A DNA stretch of 64,000 nt, taken from Frigoribacterium sp. JB110 (GTDB lineage: Bacteria; Actinomycetota; Actinomycetes; Actinomycetales; Microbacteriaceae). The position numbers and the translations under genes were made by a program. The first letter of the stretch is position 1. Each line of letters begins with the position of its first letter. The stretch covers positions 120,567 to 184,566 of the forward strand of contig NZ_FUIA01000004.1 of the NCBI RefSeq assembly GCF_900163665.1. The letters run 5' to 3'. The notes beneath the pieces were generated by a model that was given only the letters and a program-made list of their open reading frames with translations, ran no database searches and was not told where the DNA came from. Shown here one piece after another: positions 55,979 to 64,000 of this stretch.

Positions 55979-58900
55979 GAGGCAACTGGATGAAGGCGGT
56001 GGCGGCTGCGGCCGGTGCCGTCGCGCTGCTCGCGACAGGGACGATCGCGAGCCAGGCCGAGGAAGCACCGGACGCCGAGCAGGTGACGAACATCGACGGC
56101 GTGCCGATGGTCGAGGAGGACCTGGGGCGCCCGATCGGTGGTGTCTCCACAGGCTCGTCCGGGTACACCACCGACAGTTCCGGTCGAGAGATCGCGGTCG
56201 TCACGGCCGGTGGGCAGCCCGCGGTGTTCAGCGCGGTCGACGTGGAGACAGGCGAGCGCCTGATGCACGCAGACATCCCGGCCAATGGAGCCCAGGTGTG
56301 GGCATACGCGACGATGCCCGATCGCAGCATCTGGTTCGGAACCACGAAGATCGGCGGGATCTTCCGCTTCGATCCGGACAGTCTGGAACTGACTCAGATC
56401 GACGAGAAGCCATTCGGTCAGCCGACGGTCTTCGCCGCGGCAGGCGAAGGCGACACGGTCTACTTCGGCACCTACCCGGACAGCAAGCTGCTGTCGTATG
56501 ACACCGCGACTCAGCAGTGGCGGAACTACGGCACGGTGCTCGCCGGCGAGGACTACATCCGCAGCCTCGACGTAGACGACGGTGAAATCTACGTCGGCAC
56601 CGGAACCGGGGCCCGCCTGGCGAAGGTCGATGCGGCGACCGGGGATGTCGCCGAGATCCCGATGCCGAGCGAATATGCGGATGACACATTCGTCTACGGA
56701 GTGAGCATTCGGGGCGGACTTCTCTTCGCCGTCTCCAGGCCGTCCAATGTGATGCTGGTCTACTCCCTGGCCGACGAGGAATGGGTCGATGCCATTCCGA
56801 ACTCCGTCAGCCACGGCATCTCACCGGCCTTCACAGCGCCGAACCCTGGCGGCCCGTTGGCCGATGTCGATTCGGCCTCATCCGGCTTCACCGAGAACTC
56901 GGCTGGCGAACGGATGGCGATCATCGCGGATCGAGGAGATCCCACGGTGGTTCGGGTCGTCGACGTCGAGTCGGGGCAGCAGCTCCTCGCTGAGGACATC
57001 CCGCGGCGCGGCACGCAGGTGTGGGGATATGCGGAGACAGAAGACCGCAGCGTCTACTTCGGAACGACGGGGTCGGGCGAGGTGCATCGCTTCGATCCCG
57101 ATGCGATGGCGATGACGAAGATCGCCGAGATGCCGTTCGGGCAGACGCACTTCTTCGACGCGGTGGCAGGAGATGACGGCCGCGTCTATTTCGGGACGTA
57201 CCCGGACGGAAAGGTGATCTCGTACGACCCCGCCGATGAGACCTGGCGTGACTTCGGGTCCGTCGTCGCCGGTGACAAGTACGTGCGAAGCCTGGACGTC
57301 GCGGACGGATACGTGTATGCGGGCACCCTTGGCGACGCGGGGCTGGTGCGGATCGACGTCGGAAGCGGTGCACGGACGAGAGTCCCGCTGCCCGAGGCGT
57401 ACCGCGACGGGTCGAGTGTGAACTCGGTCAGTGTGCGCGGAGAAAAGGTCCTCGTCCGGTCCGCTCCGTCGAACACGCTGCTGGTCTACTCGCTGACAGA
57501 GCAGCGGTGGGTCGACGAAGTAGCCGATGTCGCCGGCCACGACCTCTCGCCCGCGATCACGACGACGGGTTCGGGTCAGCAACGGGAGGAGGTCGTGGTC
57601 TCGACGACCGGGGACACGCTGATCGCCTATGACCTGCATTCCGGGGAACAACGTGTGATCTCGATGTCAGCCCCGGGCTCGGCACGCGGCTGGGGCATGT
57701 ACGACCTTGCGTCGGACGGTTCGGTGGGGGAGACATTGGTCACCTTCGCCGGTGACGGAACTCTCCGCGAGTGGAACTCGGCATCGGGAGAGGCGACGGT
57801 TTCCGAGATCACAACGGAAGGCGGCGCACCTCGAACGGAGGTGCTGATCTCGCAGCTCGGGCCCGATGTGTTGGCCTATGATCTCGACTCTCAGGAGCGG
57901 CGTGTGATCTCGTTGTCGGTGTCGGGAGCCGCACGCGGATGGGGTTCTGTGGAGCTGTCGAACGATGATTTCCCGGGCGAGTCGATCGTGATGGCGCGTC
58001 CGAACGGCGTACTCCTCGCGTGGAACCCCGAGACCGACGCGACCGAGACGTTCCGGCCAGACGTGGCATGTGGCGAGTACCTGATCCGTTCCATGTCCAC
58101 GGGGCCGGATGGGAACGTCTGGGTCGGCGGGTACATTCAGGGCGTCGGGCGATCGGACGCTGACACCGGTGACACACGGATGTTCACGGCGTCGGGGCAG
58201 CCGGAGTCGATGGTGTCCCACGGCGAGTACGTGGTGTATGGAACGTATGGCGGCGGGCAGCTGTGGTCCTACGACTCGACGGAGACGTGGCGTTACGGGA
58301 GCAACCCCGGCAAGGGCGTCACGATCGGGGCGGAGCAGGATCGCCCGGTGGCCATGGCCTCCGCTGGAGACGTCGTCGCGGTCGGCAGCGTGCCGTACTA
58401 CGGAGAGAGCGGTGGCGCGCTGTCGCTGTTCGATCCCGTGACGGGAGACCTGGAGGTGTTCCGCAACGTCGTCCAGGACCAGAGCGTTCTCTCCCTGGCA
58501 TATCGTGACGGACTGATCTACGGCGGCACAGGAATCTGGGGTGGTCTGGGCACGGAGCCGACCGCAGAAGAAGGACAGCTGTTCATCTTCGACCCTTCGA
58601 CAGACGAGGTCGTCTATTCGGGAGTGCCGGTCCCCGGCGCCGAGAACGTGTCGGCTCTGACATTCGATGACGAGGGCAACCTGTGGGGACTCACCTATGG
58701 CGAGCTGTTCAAGTTCGATCCGGAGACCCGTGAGGTCGTGCACATCGAGACCTACATGGAAGGGGAGACCAGCGGCGCGTACTGGACTGGGCGCGAGCTC
58801 TTCTGGCATGACGAGAAACTGGTCGGCGCCACGATGCTGGGTTGGGGCTCCGGCGAGCGCATCTTCGAGATCGATCCGGATTCGCTCGAGATGAAGGTGC

Positions 58901-59361
58901 TGGTCGACGACGCGATCAACCTGGCGATCGATCGGAACGGTTCGTACTACTACAGCCGAGGCGCGTCGCTGCACCGCCTGGTGCCACAGGAGGTTCCTGC
59001 GTGCGACCGGACGGTCACGGGGCGTCACGTCGGTGGCCTCCAGGTGGCCGCTGGAGAGCGGGTCTGCGCGGAAGAGGCCGATGTGCGCGGTGGCCTCGAC
59101 GTCGAGACGAACGGCGCATTGATGATGAGCGATTCCGCAGTACGTGGTGGCGTCGAAGTCGACGGTGCTGAATCGTTCGAGGTGCGGGACAGCGAACTGC
59201 GCGGCGCGGTGACGGTGCGTGACGTCTCCGGCGAGTTCGTGTTCTCGGGCTCGGAGGTCCGCGGCAGCTTGTCTTGCACGGAGAATGCCGGCGAACCCGA
59301 CGATGAGGGCAACGCGAACACGATCAGCGGCGCAGCGGAAGGACAGTGCGCCGGGTTCTGA
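55975..59361 (+). CDS. secreted beta-propeller/beta-helix-like protein with internal duplications (paralogue C)
   Basis: 1128 aa, the largest of the four. Signal peptide ending SQA (about 28). There is no CBM-like domain. Residues ~48-290 and ~295-530 are two copies of the same propeller stretch: both run from a G-[FY]-T-x-[DN]-S-x-G start through VYFGTYPD and SYD to LLVYSL-type ends. A shorter duplication (RVISMSAPGSARGWG and RVISLSVSGAARGWG, about 75 residues apart) follows. The C-terminal domain has CDRTVTG, ERVCAEE, LSCTENAG, GQCAGF. It starts inside the sulfatase stop codon. A strong hairpin ends the unit. Confidence 0.85.
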   Translation: MRGNWMKAVAAAAGAVALLATGTIASQAEEAPDAEQVTNIDGVPMVEEDLGRPIGGVSTGSSGYTTDSSGREIAVVTAGGQPAVFSAVDVETGERLMHADIPANGAQVWAYATMPDRSIWFGTTKIGGIFRFDPDSLELTQIDEKPFGQPTVFAAAGEGDTVYFGTYPDSKLLSYDTATQQWRNYGTVLAGEDYIRSLDVDDGEIYVGTGTGARLAKVDAATGDVAEIPMPSEYADDTFVYGVSIRGGLLFAVSRPSNVMLVYSLADEEWVDAIPNSVSHGISPAFTAPNPGGPLADVDSASSGFTENSAGERMAIIADRGDPTVVRVVDVESGQQLLAEDIPRRGTQVWGYAETEDRSVYFGTTGSGEVHRFDPDAMAMTKIAEMPFGQTHFFDAVAGDDGRVYFGTYPDGKVISYDPADETWRDFGSVVAGDKYVRSLDVADGYVYAGTLGDAGLVRIDVGSGARTRVPLPEAYRDGSSVNSVSVRGEKVLVRSAPSNTLLVYSLTEQRWVDEVADVAGHDLSPAITTTGSGQQREEVVVSTTGDTLIAYDLHSGEQRVISMSAPGSARGWGMYDLASDGSVGETLVTFAGDGTLREWNSASGEATVSEITTEGGAPRTEVLISQLGPDVLAYDLDSQERRVISLSVSGAARGWGSVELSNDDFPGESIVMARPNGVLLAWNPETDATETFRPDVACGEYLIRSMSTGPDGNVWVGGYIQGVGRSDADTGDTRMFTASGQPESMVSHGEYVVYGTYGGGQLWSYDSTETWRYGSNPGKGVTIGAEQDRPVAMASAGDVVAVGSVPYYGESGGALSLFDPVTGDLEVFRNVVQDQSVLSLAYRDGLIYGGTGIWGGLGTEPTAEEGQLFIFDPSTDEVVYSGVPVPGAENVSALTFDDEGNLWGLTYGELFKFDPETREVVHIETYMEGETSGAYWTGRELFWHDEKLVGATMLGWGSGERIFEIDPDSLEMKVLVDDAINLAIDRNGSYYYSRGASLHRLVPQEVPACDRTVTGRHVGGLQVAAGERVCAEEADVRGGLDVETNGALMMSDSAVRGGVEVDGAESFEVRDSELRGAVTVRDVSGEFVFSGSEVRGSLSCTENAGEPDDEGNANTISGAAEGQCAGF

Positions 59362-59368
59362 GAATGAG

Positions 59369-59414
59369 CACGGCTGCGCCGCGGGGACCGAACGTCACCC
59401 GCGGCGCAGCCGTG
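59369..59414 (+). terminator. hairpin after paralogue C
   Basis: A perfect 17-bp stem (59369-59385 with 59398-59414) and a 12-nt loop, GACCGAACGTCA, 8 nt after the stop. The loop and upper stem recur after paralogue D. No U-tract. Confidence 0.75.
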
Positions 59415-59523
59415 CAATCAGGAACAGTGTGGAGACATCGGCGAACGGTCGATCTCGCAACGTGGAGATCGCGTGCGCGAGGGACGCAGGATGCGTGAGA
59501 GACGGATATGCGGTCGTCGGAGC

Positions 59524-59670
59524 TCAACGGCCGGGGCGCGGCTTCTTGAGGCGGAGTTCATCGGCCTCTTCGAGGGGGACCCGAGCGAAGAAGGTCTGAT
59601 CGCACAGTCGGCGGTTGGTGTCGTTGCAATGAACCAGAGTCGGTTCGCTCGGTCCGGTACTGCGTACGAC
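59524..59670 (-). pseudogene. possible C-terminal remnant of a large serine recombinase
   Basis: The minus frame ends VHCNDTNRRLCDQTFFARVP followed by LEEADELRLKKPRPGR and a stop. This resembles the C-terminal tail of actinobacterial large serine recombinases (NDxxRRLxNQxFFxxLxxxxDDEL). Upstream the frame is interrupted by unrelated DNA that includes the LacI operator and the start of paralogue D, so at most ~48 residues remain. It suggests past element insertion and decay between the two propeller genes. Confidence 0.4.
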
Positions 59671-59729
59671 GTCGCAGGAGGGGGTTGTGCTCGACTGCTG
59701 AGCCACGGTAGCGTCACACAGCAATAGAG

Positions 59730-59743
59730 TGCAACCGATTGCA
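59730..59743. promoter_or_regulatory. LacI-type operator 5 (paralogue D)
   Basis: TGCAACCGATTGCA, 56 nt before the ATG of paralogue D. I could not place a convincing -35/-10 pair in front of it. Confidence 0.82.
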
Positions 59744-59798
59744 GCATTGTGTTGATGACGACATGCACTTCGTCTGATCTGCAGTGAAGGAGATTTAG

Positions 59799-62699
59799 AT
59801 GGGACATTCCACGAAGCCACGGTGGGCGGTGACCATGGCAGCGCTCGTCGGGTTGGCGGCAACGATGCTGACTCCTACGGCGGCTGGCGCGACGTCACAG
59901 GCAAACGACGTGGCAGTTGCGTCGGAGAGCAACCTCGTCGAGGAGGACCTGGGTCCCACGATGACGGGCTATGGCTCCGCGTCGGTTGGGTACACGACGG
60001 ACCCCGACGGGCGCAACATCGGACTGTTCGCCTCCACGGGGTCGCCGTCCGCATTCAGTGCAGTGGATATTGAGACGGGCGAGCGTCTGCTGGAGTACGA
60101 CATCGACGGTTTCGGGGTGCAGGTGTGGGAATTCGTCACGACGCCGAACGGCGATGTCTACTTCGGTGCCACCAAGACAGGTGAGGTCTTTCAGTACGAC
60201 GTCGAGAACAACGAGCTCAACGTGATCGCCGTCGAACCGTTCGGGCAGACCCACTTCTTCGGCGCTGCGGCGGGAAGCGATGGGCGCGTCTACTTCGGCA
60301 CCTACCGTGACGGGAAGGTGATCTCGTACGATCCGTCGACGGATGAGTGGCATGACTACGGCTCCGTGCTCGACGGGGCGATGTACGTGCGAAGCATCGA
60401 CGTCGACGACGAGCACATCTACGCGGGCACGGGGACGACCGTGGGTGTGGTACAGGTCGACATCGAGACCGGTGCGATGGCCGAGATCGGACTCCCGGCT
60501 GGGGCTCAGGACGAGCAGTTCGTCCAGGATCTGAGCGTCCGGGGCGAGTATCTCTTCGCCCGGATGAGCGACGCGGTGCTGCACGTGTACTCGTTCGCAC
60601 AGGAGGCCTGGGTCGACGAGATCCCGCAGGCCGCCGGTCAGGACCTCTCGCCGGTGGTGACCACGAACGAATCGGATGTCGAGCGCCGCGAAACGCTCAT
60701 TCCGATGCAGTACTCCGACGGTCTTGCCTTCGACATCGACACCGGTGAGACGCGTGAGATCTCATTCGGCCACCGGGGCCAGAAGCGCAGCTTCGGTCTG
60801 CTGGAGCTCTCGGATGACGAGTTCCCTGGCGAGACCCTCGTCACCGCGACCGACAAGGGCACGTTCTACGCCTGGAACCCACAGACGGGTGCTACCGCCA
60901 CCTTCGAACCGGACGTGGCGCCGTCGCGATACCTGATCCGCTCGCTCGGCGTGGGGCCGCAGGGTGACGTCTGGACCGGTGGCTATGCGAGCCCTCCTGG
61001 TCTCGCACGCACAGATGCGGACAGCGGCGAGAGCACCCTCTACCCGACACGCACTGGACAGCCCGAGGAGATCGTGGCGCACGGCGACTATCTCGTCGCC
61101 GGCATGTACACGAAGGCCAGGCTTCATGCCTATGACACGACACAAGGGTGGTCGTGGGGCTCGAACCCGAGGACCGGTATCCGGCTCGGCGAGGAACAGG
61201 ATCGGCCACTCGCACTCGCATCGGCCGGTGACGTCGTCGCAGTCGGCACGATGCCCACCTATGGCACCTTGGGAGGTGCGCTGTCTCTCTTCGATCCCGA
61301 AACCGACGATGTCGACGTGTTCCGCAACGTCGTGAACGACCAGACGGTGCTCTCGCTGGCCTACCGTGGTGGGCTGATCTACGGTGGCACCGGCATCTGG
61401 GGCGGCATCGGCGTCGAGCCGAGCACTTCAGAAGGACACCTCTTCATCTTCGATCCCGCGACATCGGAGGTCGTGTACTCCGGTGTCCCTGTCCCCGGTG
61501 CCGAGAACGTCTCGGCGCTCACCTTCGACGATGACGGCAACCTCTGGGGCTTCACCGCCAACGAGCTGTTCAAGTTCGACCCGACCACCCGCGAGGTCGT
61601 GCTCACCGAGCGTTACTTCGACTTCGACGACAGTTCGATCTATGCGACGGGACGCGAGCTGTTCTGGCACGAGGGGAAGCTCGTGGGGTCGTCCAACAAC
61701 CAGCTGTTCGAGATCGATCCAGAGACCCTGGAGATGACGGTTCTGCTCACGGATGCCTACGGGCTGGCCATCGACCGCAACGGCTCCTACTACTACGCGC
61801 GCCAGGCGAACCTGTATCGCTTGGCGGAGCCCGACCTGGTCTGCACGGAGACATTCACGGACACGGTCGAGGGCGGTCTCGTGGTTGAGGCAGATGAAGT
61901 GGCGTGCCTTGACGGCGCGCGAGTGAACGACGGGGTCACAGTGACCGCTGGCGGGTCGCTGATAGCCGAGTCATCTTCGATCCGCGGGGAAGTGAAATCG
62001 AACGAGGCATGGAACGTGCAGATTCGCGACTCGGAGATTCGCGGTGCGGTCACGGTGACCGGCACTCAGGATGAGGTCGTCTTCTCCGGCAACACGGTGC
62101 GTGGGGCGCTTGAATGCTCTGAGAACTCCTCCCAACCTCACCACGAAGGGAGCCTGAACACTGTCGCCGGTTCGGCTGCCGGCCAATGCGCAGTTCTCGT
62201 ACCGATCGAGGACGATTCGTCGAACCTTCTCGTCAACGCCGGCTTCGAGGAAGGCGCGGACGTGACCGATATCCACGGCTGGTCGCTGCGTTGGCCTGCA
62301 TCAGCTCACTACGTCTCGTTGACGGACGACCGGTCCAGCGATGGCATTCGGAGCCTGCACGTCCGCGACACCTCGACCTCAGGCGGCGGTGGTCTGGTAT
62401 CCGACTCAGTTCCGGTGGAGGCAGGTACCACCTATGAGTTCAGCTTCGACCAGTACCGAATCGACGGCCGCCTCGCTCCGACGATCTTCTTCGACGACGC
62501 GGACGGCAACGTGGTCGACCAGTCGTACGAGCTCGTCGAGCCCGCTCTCGACACCTGGGAGCGGACCGAGCTCAACTTCGAGGTGCCAGAAGGCGCCGTC
62601 GCGGCGCGAGTGATGATCTACAGCTCCAGCGGCGTCGTCGGCGAATCGTTCGTCGACGATGTCTACTTCGGCGTCCCCGGCGGATTGGGAGAGGGATGA
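59799..62699 (+). CDS. secreted beta-propeller/beta-helix-like protein with C-terminal CBM-like domain (paralogue D)
   Basis: 966 aa. Signal peptide ending AGA (about 31). Propeller from EEDLGPTMTGYGSASVGYTT (about 47) to ~680, with GRVYFGTYRDGKVISYDP and EGHLFIFDP blades almost the same as in paralogue C. The beta-helix-like domain follows (about 685-800; CTETFTD, EVACLDGARVNDG, LECSENSS, GQCAVL). Last comes a CBM-like jelly roll (about 808-960; NLLVNAGFEEGADVTDIHGW) closely similar to the N-terminal one of paralogue A. Domain order is therefore permuted. GAAGGAGATTTAG precedes the ATG. Confidence 0.86.
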   Translation: MGHSTKPRWAVTMAALVGLAATMLTPTAAGATSQANDVAVASESNLVEEDLGPTMTGYGSASVGYTTDPDGRNIGLFASTGSPSAFSAVDIETGERLLEYDIDGFGVQVWEFVTTPNGDVYFGATKTGEVFQYDVENNELNVIAVEPFGQTHFFGAAAGSDGRVYFGTYRDGKVISYDPSTDEWHDYGSVLDGAMYVRSIDVDDEHIYAGTGTTVGVVQVDIETGAMAEIGLPAGAQDEQFVQDLSVRGEYLFARMSDAVLHVYSFAQEAWVDEIPQAAGQDLSPVVTTNESDVERRETLIPMQYSDGLAFDIDTGETREISFGHRGQKRSFGLLELSDDEFPGETLVTATDKGTFYAWNPQTGATATFEPDVAPSRYLIRSLGVGPQGDVWTGGYASPPGLARTDADSGESTLYPTRTGQPEEIVAHGDYLVAGMYTKARLHAYDTTQGWSWGSNPRTGIRLGEEQDRPLALASAGDVVAVGTMPTYGTLGGALSLFDPETDDVDVFRNVVNDQTVLSLAYRGGLIYGGTGIWGGIGVEPSTSEGHLFIFDPATSEVVYSGVPVPGAENVSALTFDDDGNLWGFTANELFKFDPTTREVVLTERYFDFDDSSIYATGRELFWHEGKLVGSSNNQLFEIDPETLEMTVLLTDAYGLAIDRNGSYYYARQANLYRLAEPDLVCTETFTDTVEGGLVVEADEVACLDGARVNDGVTVTAGGSLIAESSSIRGEVKSNEAWNVQIRDSEIRGAVTVTGTQDEVVFSGNTVRGALECSENSSQPHHEGSLNTVAGSAAGQCAVLVPIEDDSSNLLVNAGFEEGADVTDIHGWSLRWPASAHYVSLTDDRSSDGIRSLHVRDTSTSGGGGLVSDSVPVEAGTTYEFSFDQYRIDGRLAPTIFFDDADGNVVDQSYELVEPALDTWERTELNFEVPEGAVAARVMIYSSSGVVGESFVDDVYFGVPGGLGEG

Positions 62700-62779
62700 G
62701 CCCGGCCCGGAGGTGCGCGGGTCCGGATGAACGATGCTCCGGACCCCAGCTCGGTCGGTGCGCCGGGATCTGAGAATGG

Positions 62780-62827
62780 GCACGAGGGCGCCGCGGGGAC
62801 GGAACGTCACCCGCGGCGCCCTCGTGC
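62780..62827 (+). terminator. hairpin after paralogue D
   Basis: A perfect 18-bp stem (62780-62797 with 62810-62827) and a 12-nt loop, GACGGAACGTCA, nearly the same as after paralogue C. No U-tract. Confidence 0.75.
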
Positions 62828-62888
62828 TGTCTGAAATCGTGCGGAGGTGTCGGCGAGCATTGGAGGTTATCGGAATGAGGGAAGCAGC

Positions 62889-63902
62889 ATGCGTGAAGTG
62901 ACGGTTAGTGCGGTGTCGGGTGCACCTGTGGAGGTCGGGCTCGACGCCAGTGACGCGGAAATGTTCGCAGCAGTGACAGAGCGTTGGCGGCGCCGACTGG
63001 CCGATGTCTGGGCGGATCGTCCGGATCTGGTCGTCTTGCCCGAGCACGCTGCTCGGCCGCTGGCGAGCCTCGATCCGCGGCGGATGCTTCCCGTCGAGCA
63101 GATCGACGACTTCACGCGGACATACGGCGAGAGGCTGCAGGGGTTCTTCGCCGCGTTGGCGGCGGAGCATGCCACGCATCTGGCATGGTCGGGCTATCGC
63201 GTCGATGACGCCGGTCTGCTGCGGAACTCGACGGTGGTGTACGGGCCCGACGGGAATCCCATGGGTGCGCCGTATGACAAGAACTATCCGACGATGCCCG
63301 AGATGCATCGCAACCATGTTGCCCCCGGTCGCGAGATGGTCGTTGTGGACACACCGATCGGGCGCCTGGCGCCGACGATATGCTTCGACCTCAACTACAC
63401 GGAGGCGTTGGAGCGTCTTGCCGCGCAGCGACCGGACATCATCCTGTTCAGCTCGGCATATCACGGCGGGTTCATGCAGCAGTACTGGGCGTACACCGCA
63501 CGGTCGTGGTTCATCGGCGCAATCCATCCGCCGAATCTGTCGGAGGCGTACAGCCCGGTAGGGGACAAAGTCGCTTCGTCGACGAACTACCGCTATCACT
63601 TCACGAAACGGATCAACCTGGACTATCGCGTCTGTCACATTGACGAGCACGCCGAAGCATTCGCCGATCTGAAGAACAGATACGGCCGGCGCGTCAAGAT
63701 CCACGATCCAGGGCGGGTGGGTGTCGTGCTGATCACCAGCGAGGATCCCGACCTGCCGCTTGCCGAGGCGTTGGAGACAGCCGGCATCGTCGACGTCGAC
63801 GACTACTTCTCACGCTCGATCACCGCTCGAAACCAGACGGAGATCAAACCGGCTCTTCTCGAACGAGGGTGTAGTCCGTTGAGCGCGTCGCTGTCCGTGT
63901 AG
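62889..63902 (+). CDS. carbon-nitrogen hydrolase (nitrilase superfamily)
   Basis: 337 aa. Catalytic triad Glu52 (VLPEHA), Lys131 (YDKNYPT) and Cys165 (TICFDLNY), the nitrilase-superfamily set. It would hydrolyse an amide or nitrile in the cytoplasm; the branch is not identifiable. GAGGGA lies 7 nt before ATG 62889. It follows paralogue D by 190 nt with a hairpin between, so it may be a separate transcript. The C-terminal tail (ERGCSPLSASLSV) ends where an insertion sequence begins, so the original C-terminus may have been replaced. Confidence 0.85.
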   Translation: MREVTVSAVSGAPVEVGLDASDAEMFAAVTERWRRRLADVWADRPDLVVLPEHAARPLASLDPRRMLPVEQIDDFTRTYGERLQGFFAALAAEHATHLAWSGYRVDDAGLLRNSTVVYGPDGNPMGAPYDKNYPTMPEMHRNHVAPGREMVVVDTPIGRLAPTICFDLNYTEALERLAAQRPDIILFSSAYHGGFMQQYWAYTARSWFIGAIHPPNLSEAYSPVGDKVASSTNYRYHFTKRINLDYRVCHIDEHAEAFADLKNRYGRRVKIHDPGRVGVVLITSEDPDLPLAEALETAGIVDVDDYFSRSITARNQTEIKPALLERGCSPLSASLSV

Positions 63903-63904
63903 GA

Positions 63905-64000
63905 GTCGAGGTCTCCCTGAAGATGGAAGTTCCTACACTGCCCACCCGGAAGACCTCGACATGTCCCACCCTACTTTTGATGCGCCCTGCCTGACCACGT
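63905..64000 (+). mobile_element. left part of an insertion sequence, probably ISL3 family
   Basis: A 13-nt inverted repeat with one mismatch (63905-63917 with 63948-63960, GTCGAGGTCT core) lies just before an ATG whose translation begins like ISL3-type transposases of Microbacteriaceae. The exact terminal repeat cannot be fixed; it may begin a little upstream, inside the nitrilase tail. The element continues beyond the window. Confidence 0.55.
63961..64000 (+). CDS. transposase, N-terminal fragment at window edge
   Basis: The 13 codons present read MSHPTFDAPCLTT. This resembles the first residues of ISL3-family transposases, in which a short leader ends in P-x-LTTF and a zinc-finger domain follows. 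The call rests on recall of that start only; the body lies outside the window. Confidence 0.5.
   Translation, partial: MSHPTFDAPCLTT

Larger units (their letters stand above)
59415..59798. other. gap between paralogues C and D
   Basis: About 385 nt with no intact gene. It holds a probable recombinase remnant on the minus strand, the fifth LacI operator, and the ribosome binding site GAAGGAG before paralogue D. The stretch just after the C hairpin resembles the stretch after the D hairpin (GGAG-A/G-C/T-A/G-TCGGCGA). Confidence 0.5.

Noticed and set aside
53897..56068. A 723-residue minus-strand open frame opposite the sulfatase genes
   Set aside because: It is an antisense shadow of two clear sulfatase frames and has no motifs of its own.
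59473..59727. Plus-strand 84-residue frame before paralogue D
   Set aside because: No ribosome binding site or recognisable content; it overlaps the recombinase-like remnant in the opposite direction and ends near the operator.

Overview
The window is high-G+C DNA from an actinobacterium, most likely Microbacterium or a near relative in the Microbacteriaceae. The evidence is the dnaK-grpE-dnaJ-hspR operon with HspR-type HAIR sites, a DtxR/IdeR-like iron box, a Zur-like box, a DnaJ without zinc finger, and many GTG/TTG starts. Seven genes have a -10-like hexamer exactly 6 nt before the start codon, which predicts leaderless mRNAs. I ran no database search; family calls come from motifs and recall.

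Region 1 (1-2796) holds the front half of an SLC13-type permease joined out of frame to the back half of a FecCD heme permease, followed by an intact heme ATPase (hmuV). This is a deletion scar or a misassembly. Region 2 (2875-10666) holds a DUF3800 protein, a complete Wadjet anti-plasmid system (jetABCD, minus strand), and a tRNA-Gly(CCC) just upstream of jetA. Region 3 (10739-26744) holds a membrane protein, dcd, heme oxygenase with a DUF2470 partner, an aztA/aztB-aztD2-aztC-aztD zinc uptake locus with two AztD-like chaperones, two MFS transporters, a two-subunit aconitase X, a HigBA-like toxin-antitoxin pair and a flavoprotein disulfide reductase homologue. Region 4 (26774-31015) is the heat-shock operon.

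Region 5 (31209-37827) is a GntR-controlled catabolic operon: a tripartite tricarboxylate-type transporter (tctCBA), a DapA-fold lyase and a fucose-isomerase-like protein. Near-identical 13-bp palindromes precede the regulator and the transporter operon.

Region 6 (38284-64000) is the most unusual part. An M20 amidohydrolase is followed by a LacI-type regulon marked by five copies of the operator TGCAACCGNTTGCA. The regulon covers fructuronate reductase and mannonate dehydratase, a Gfo/Idh/MocA oxidoreductase, an esterase-like hydrolase with the lacI gene, an enolase-superfamily enzyme, four large secreted beta-propeller paralogues that share one C-terminal beta-helix-like domain, two cytoplasmic sulfatases and a nitrilase-type amidohydrolase. 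No recognisable glycoside hydrolase or polysaccharide lyase is present. The set looks like a locus for a sulfated, uronate-containing glycan whose depolymerase or binding function may lie in the propeller proteins. The window ends inside an insertion sequence of probable ISL3 type.
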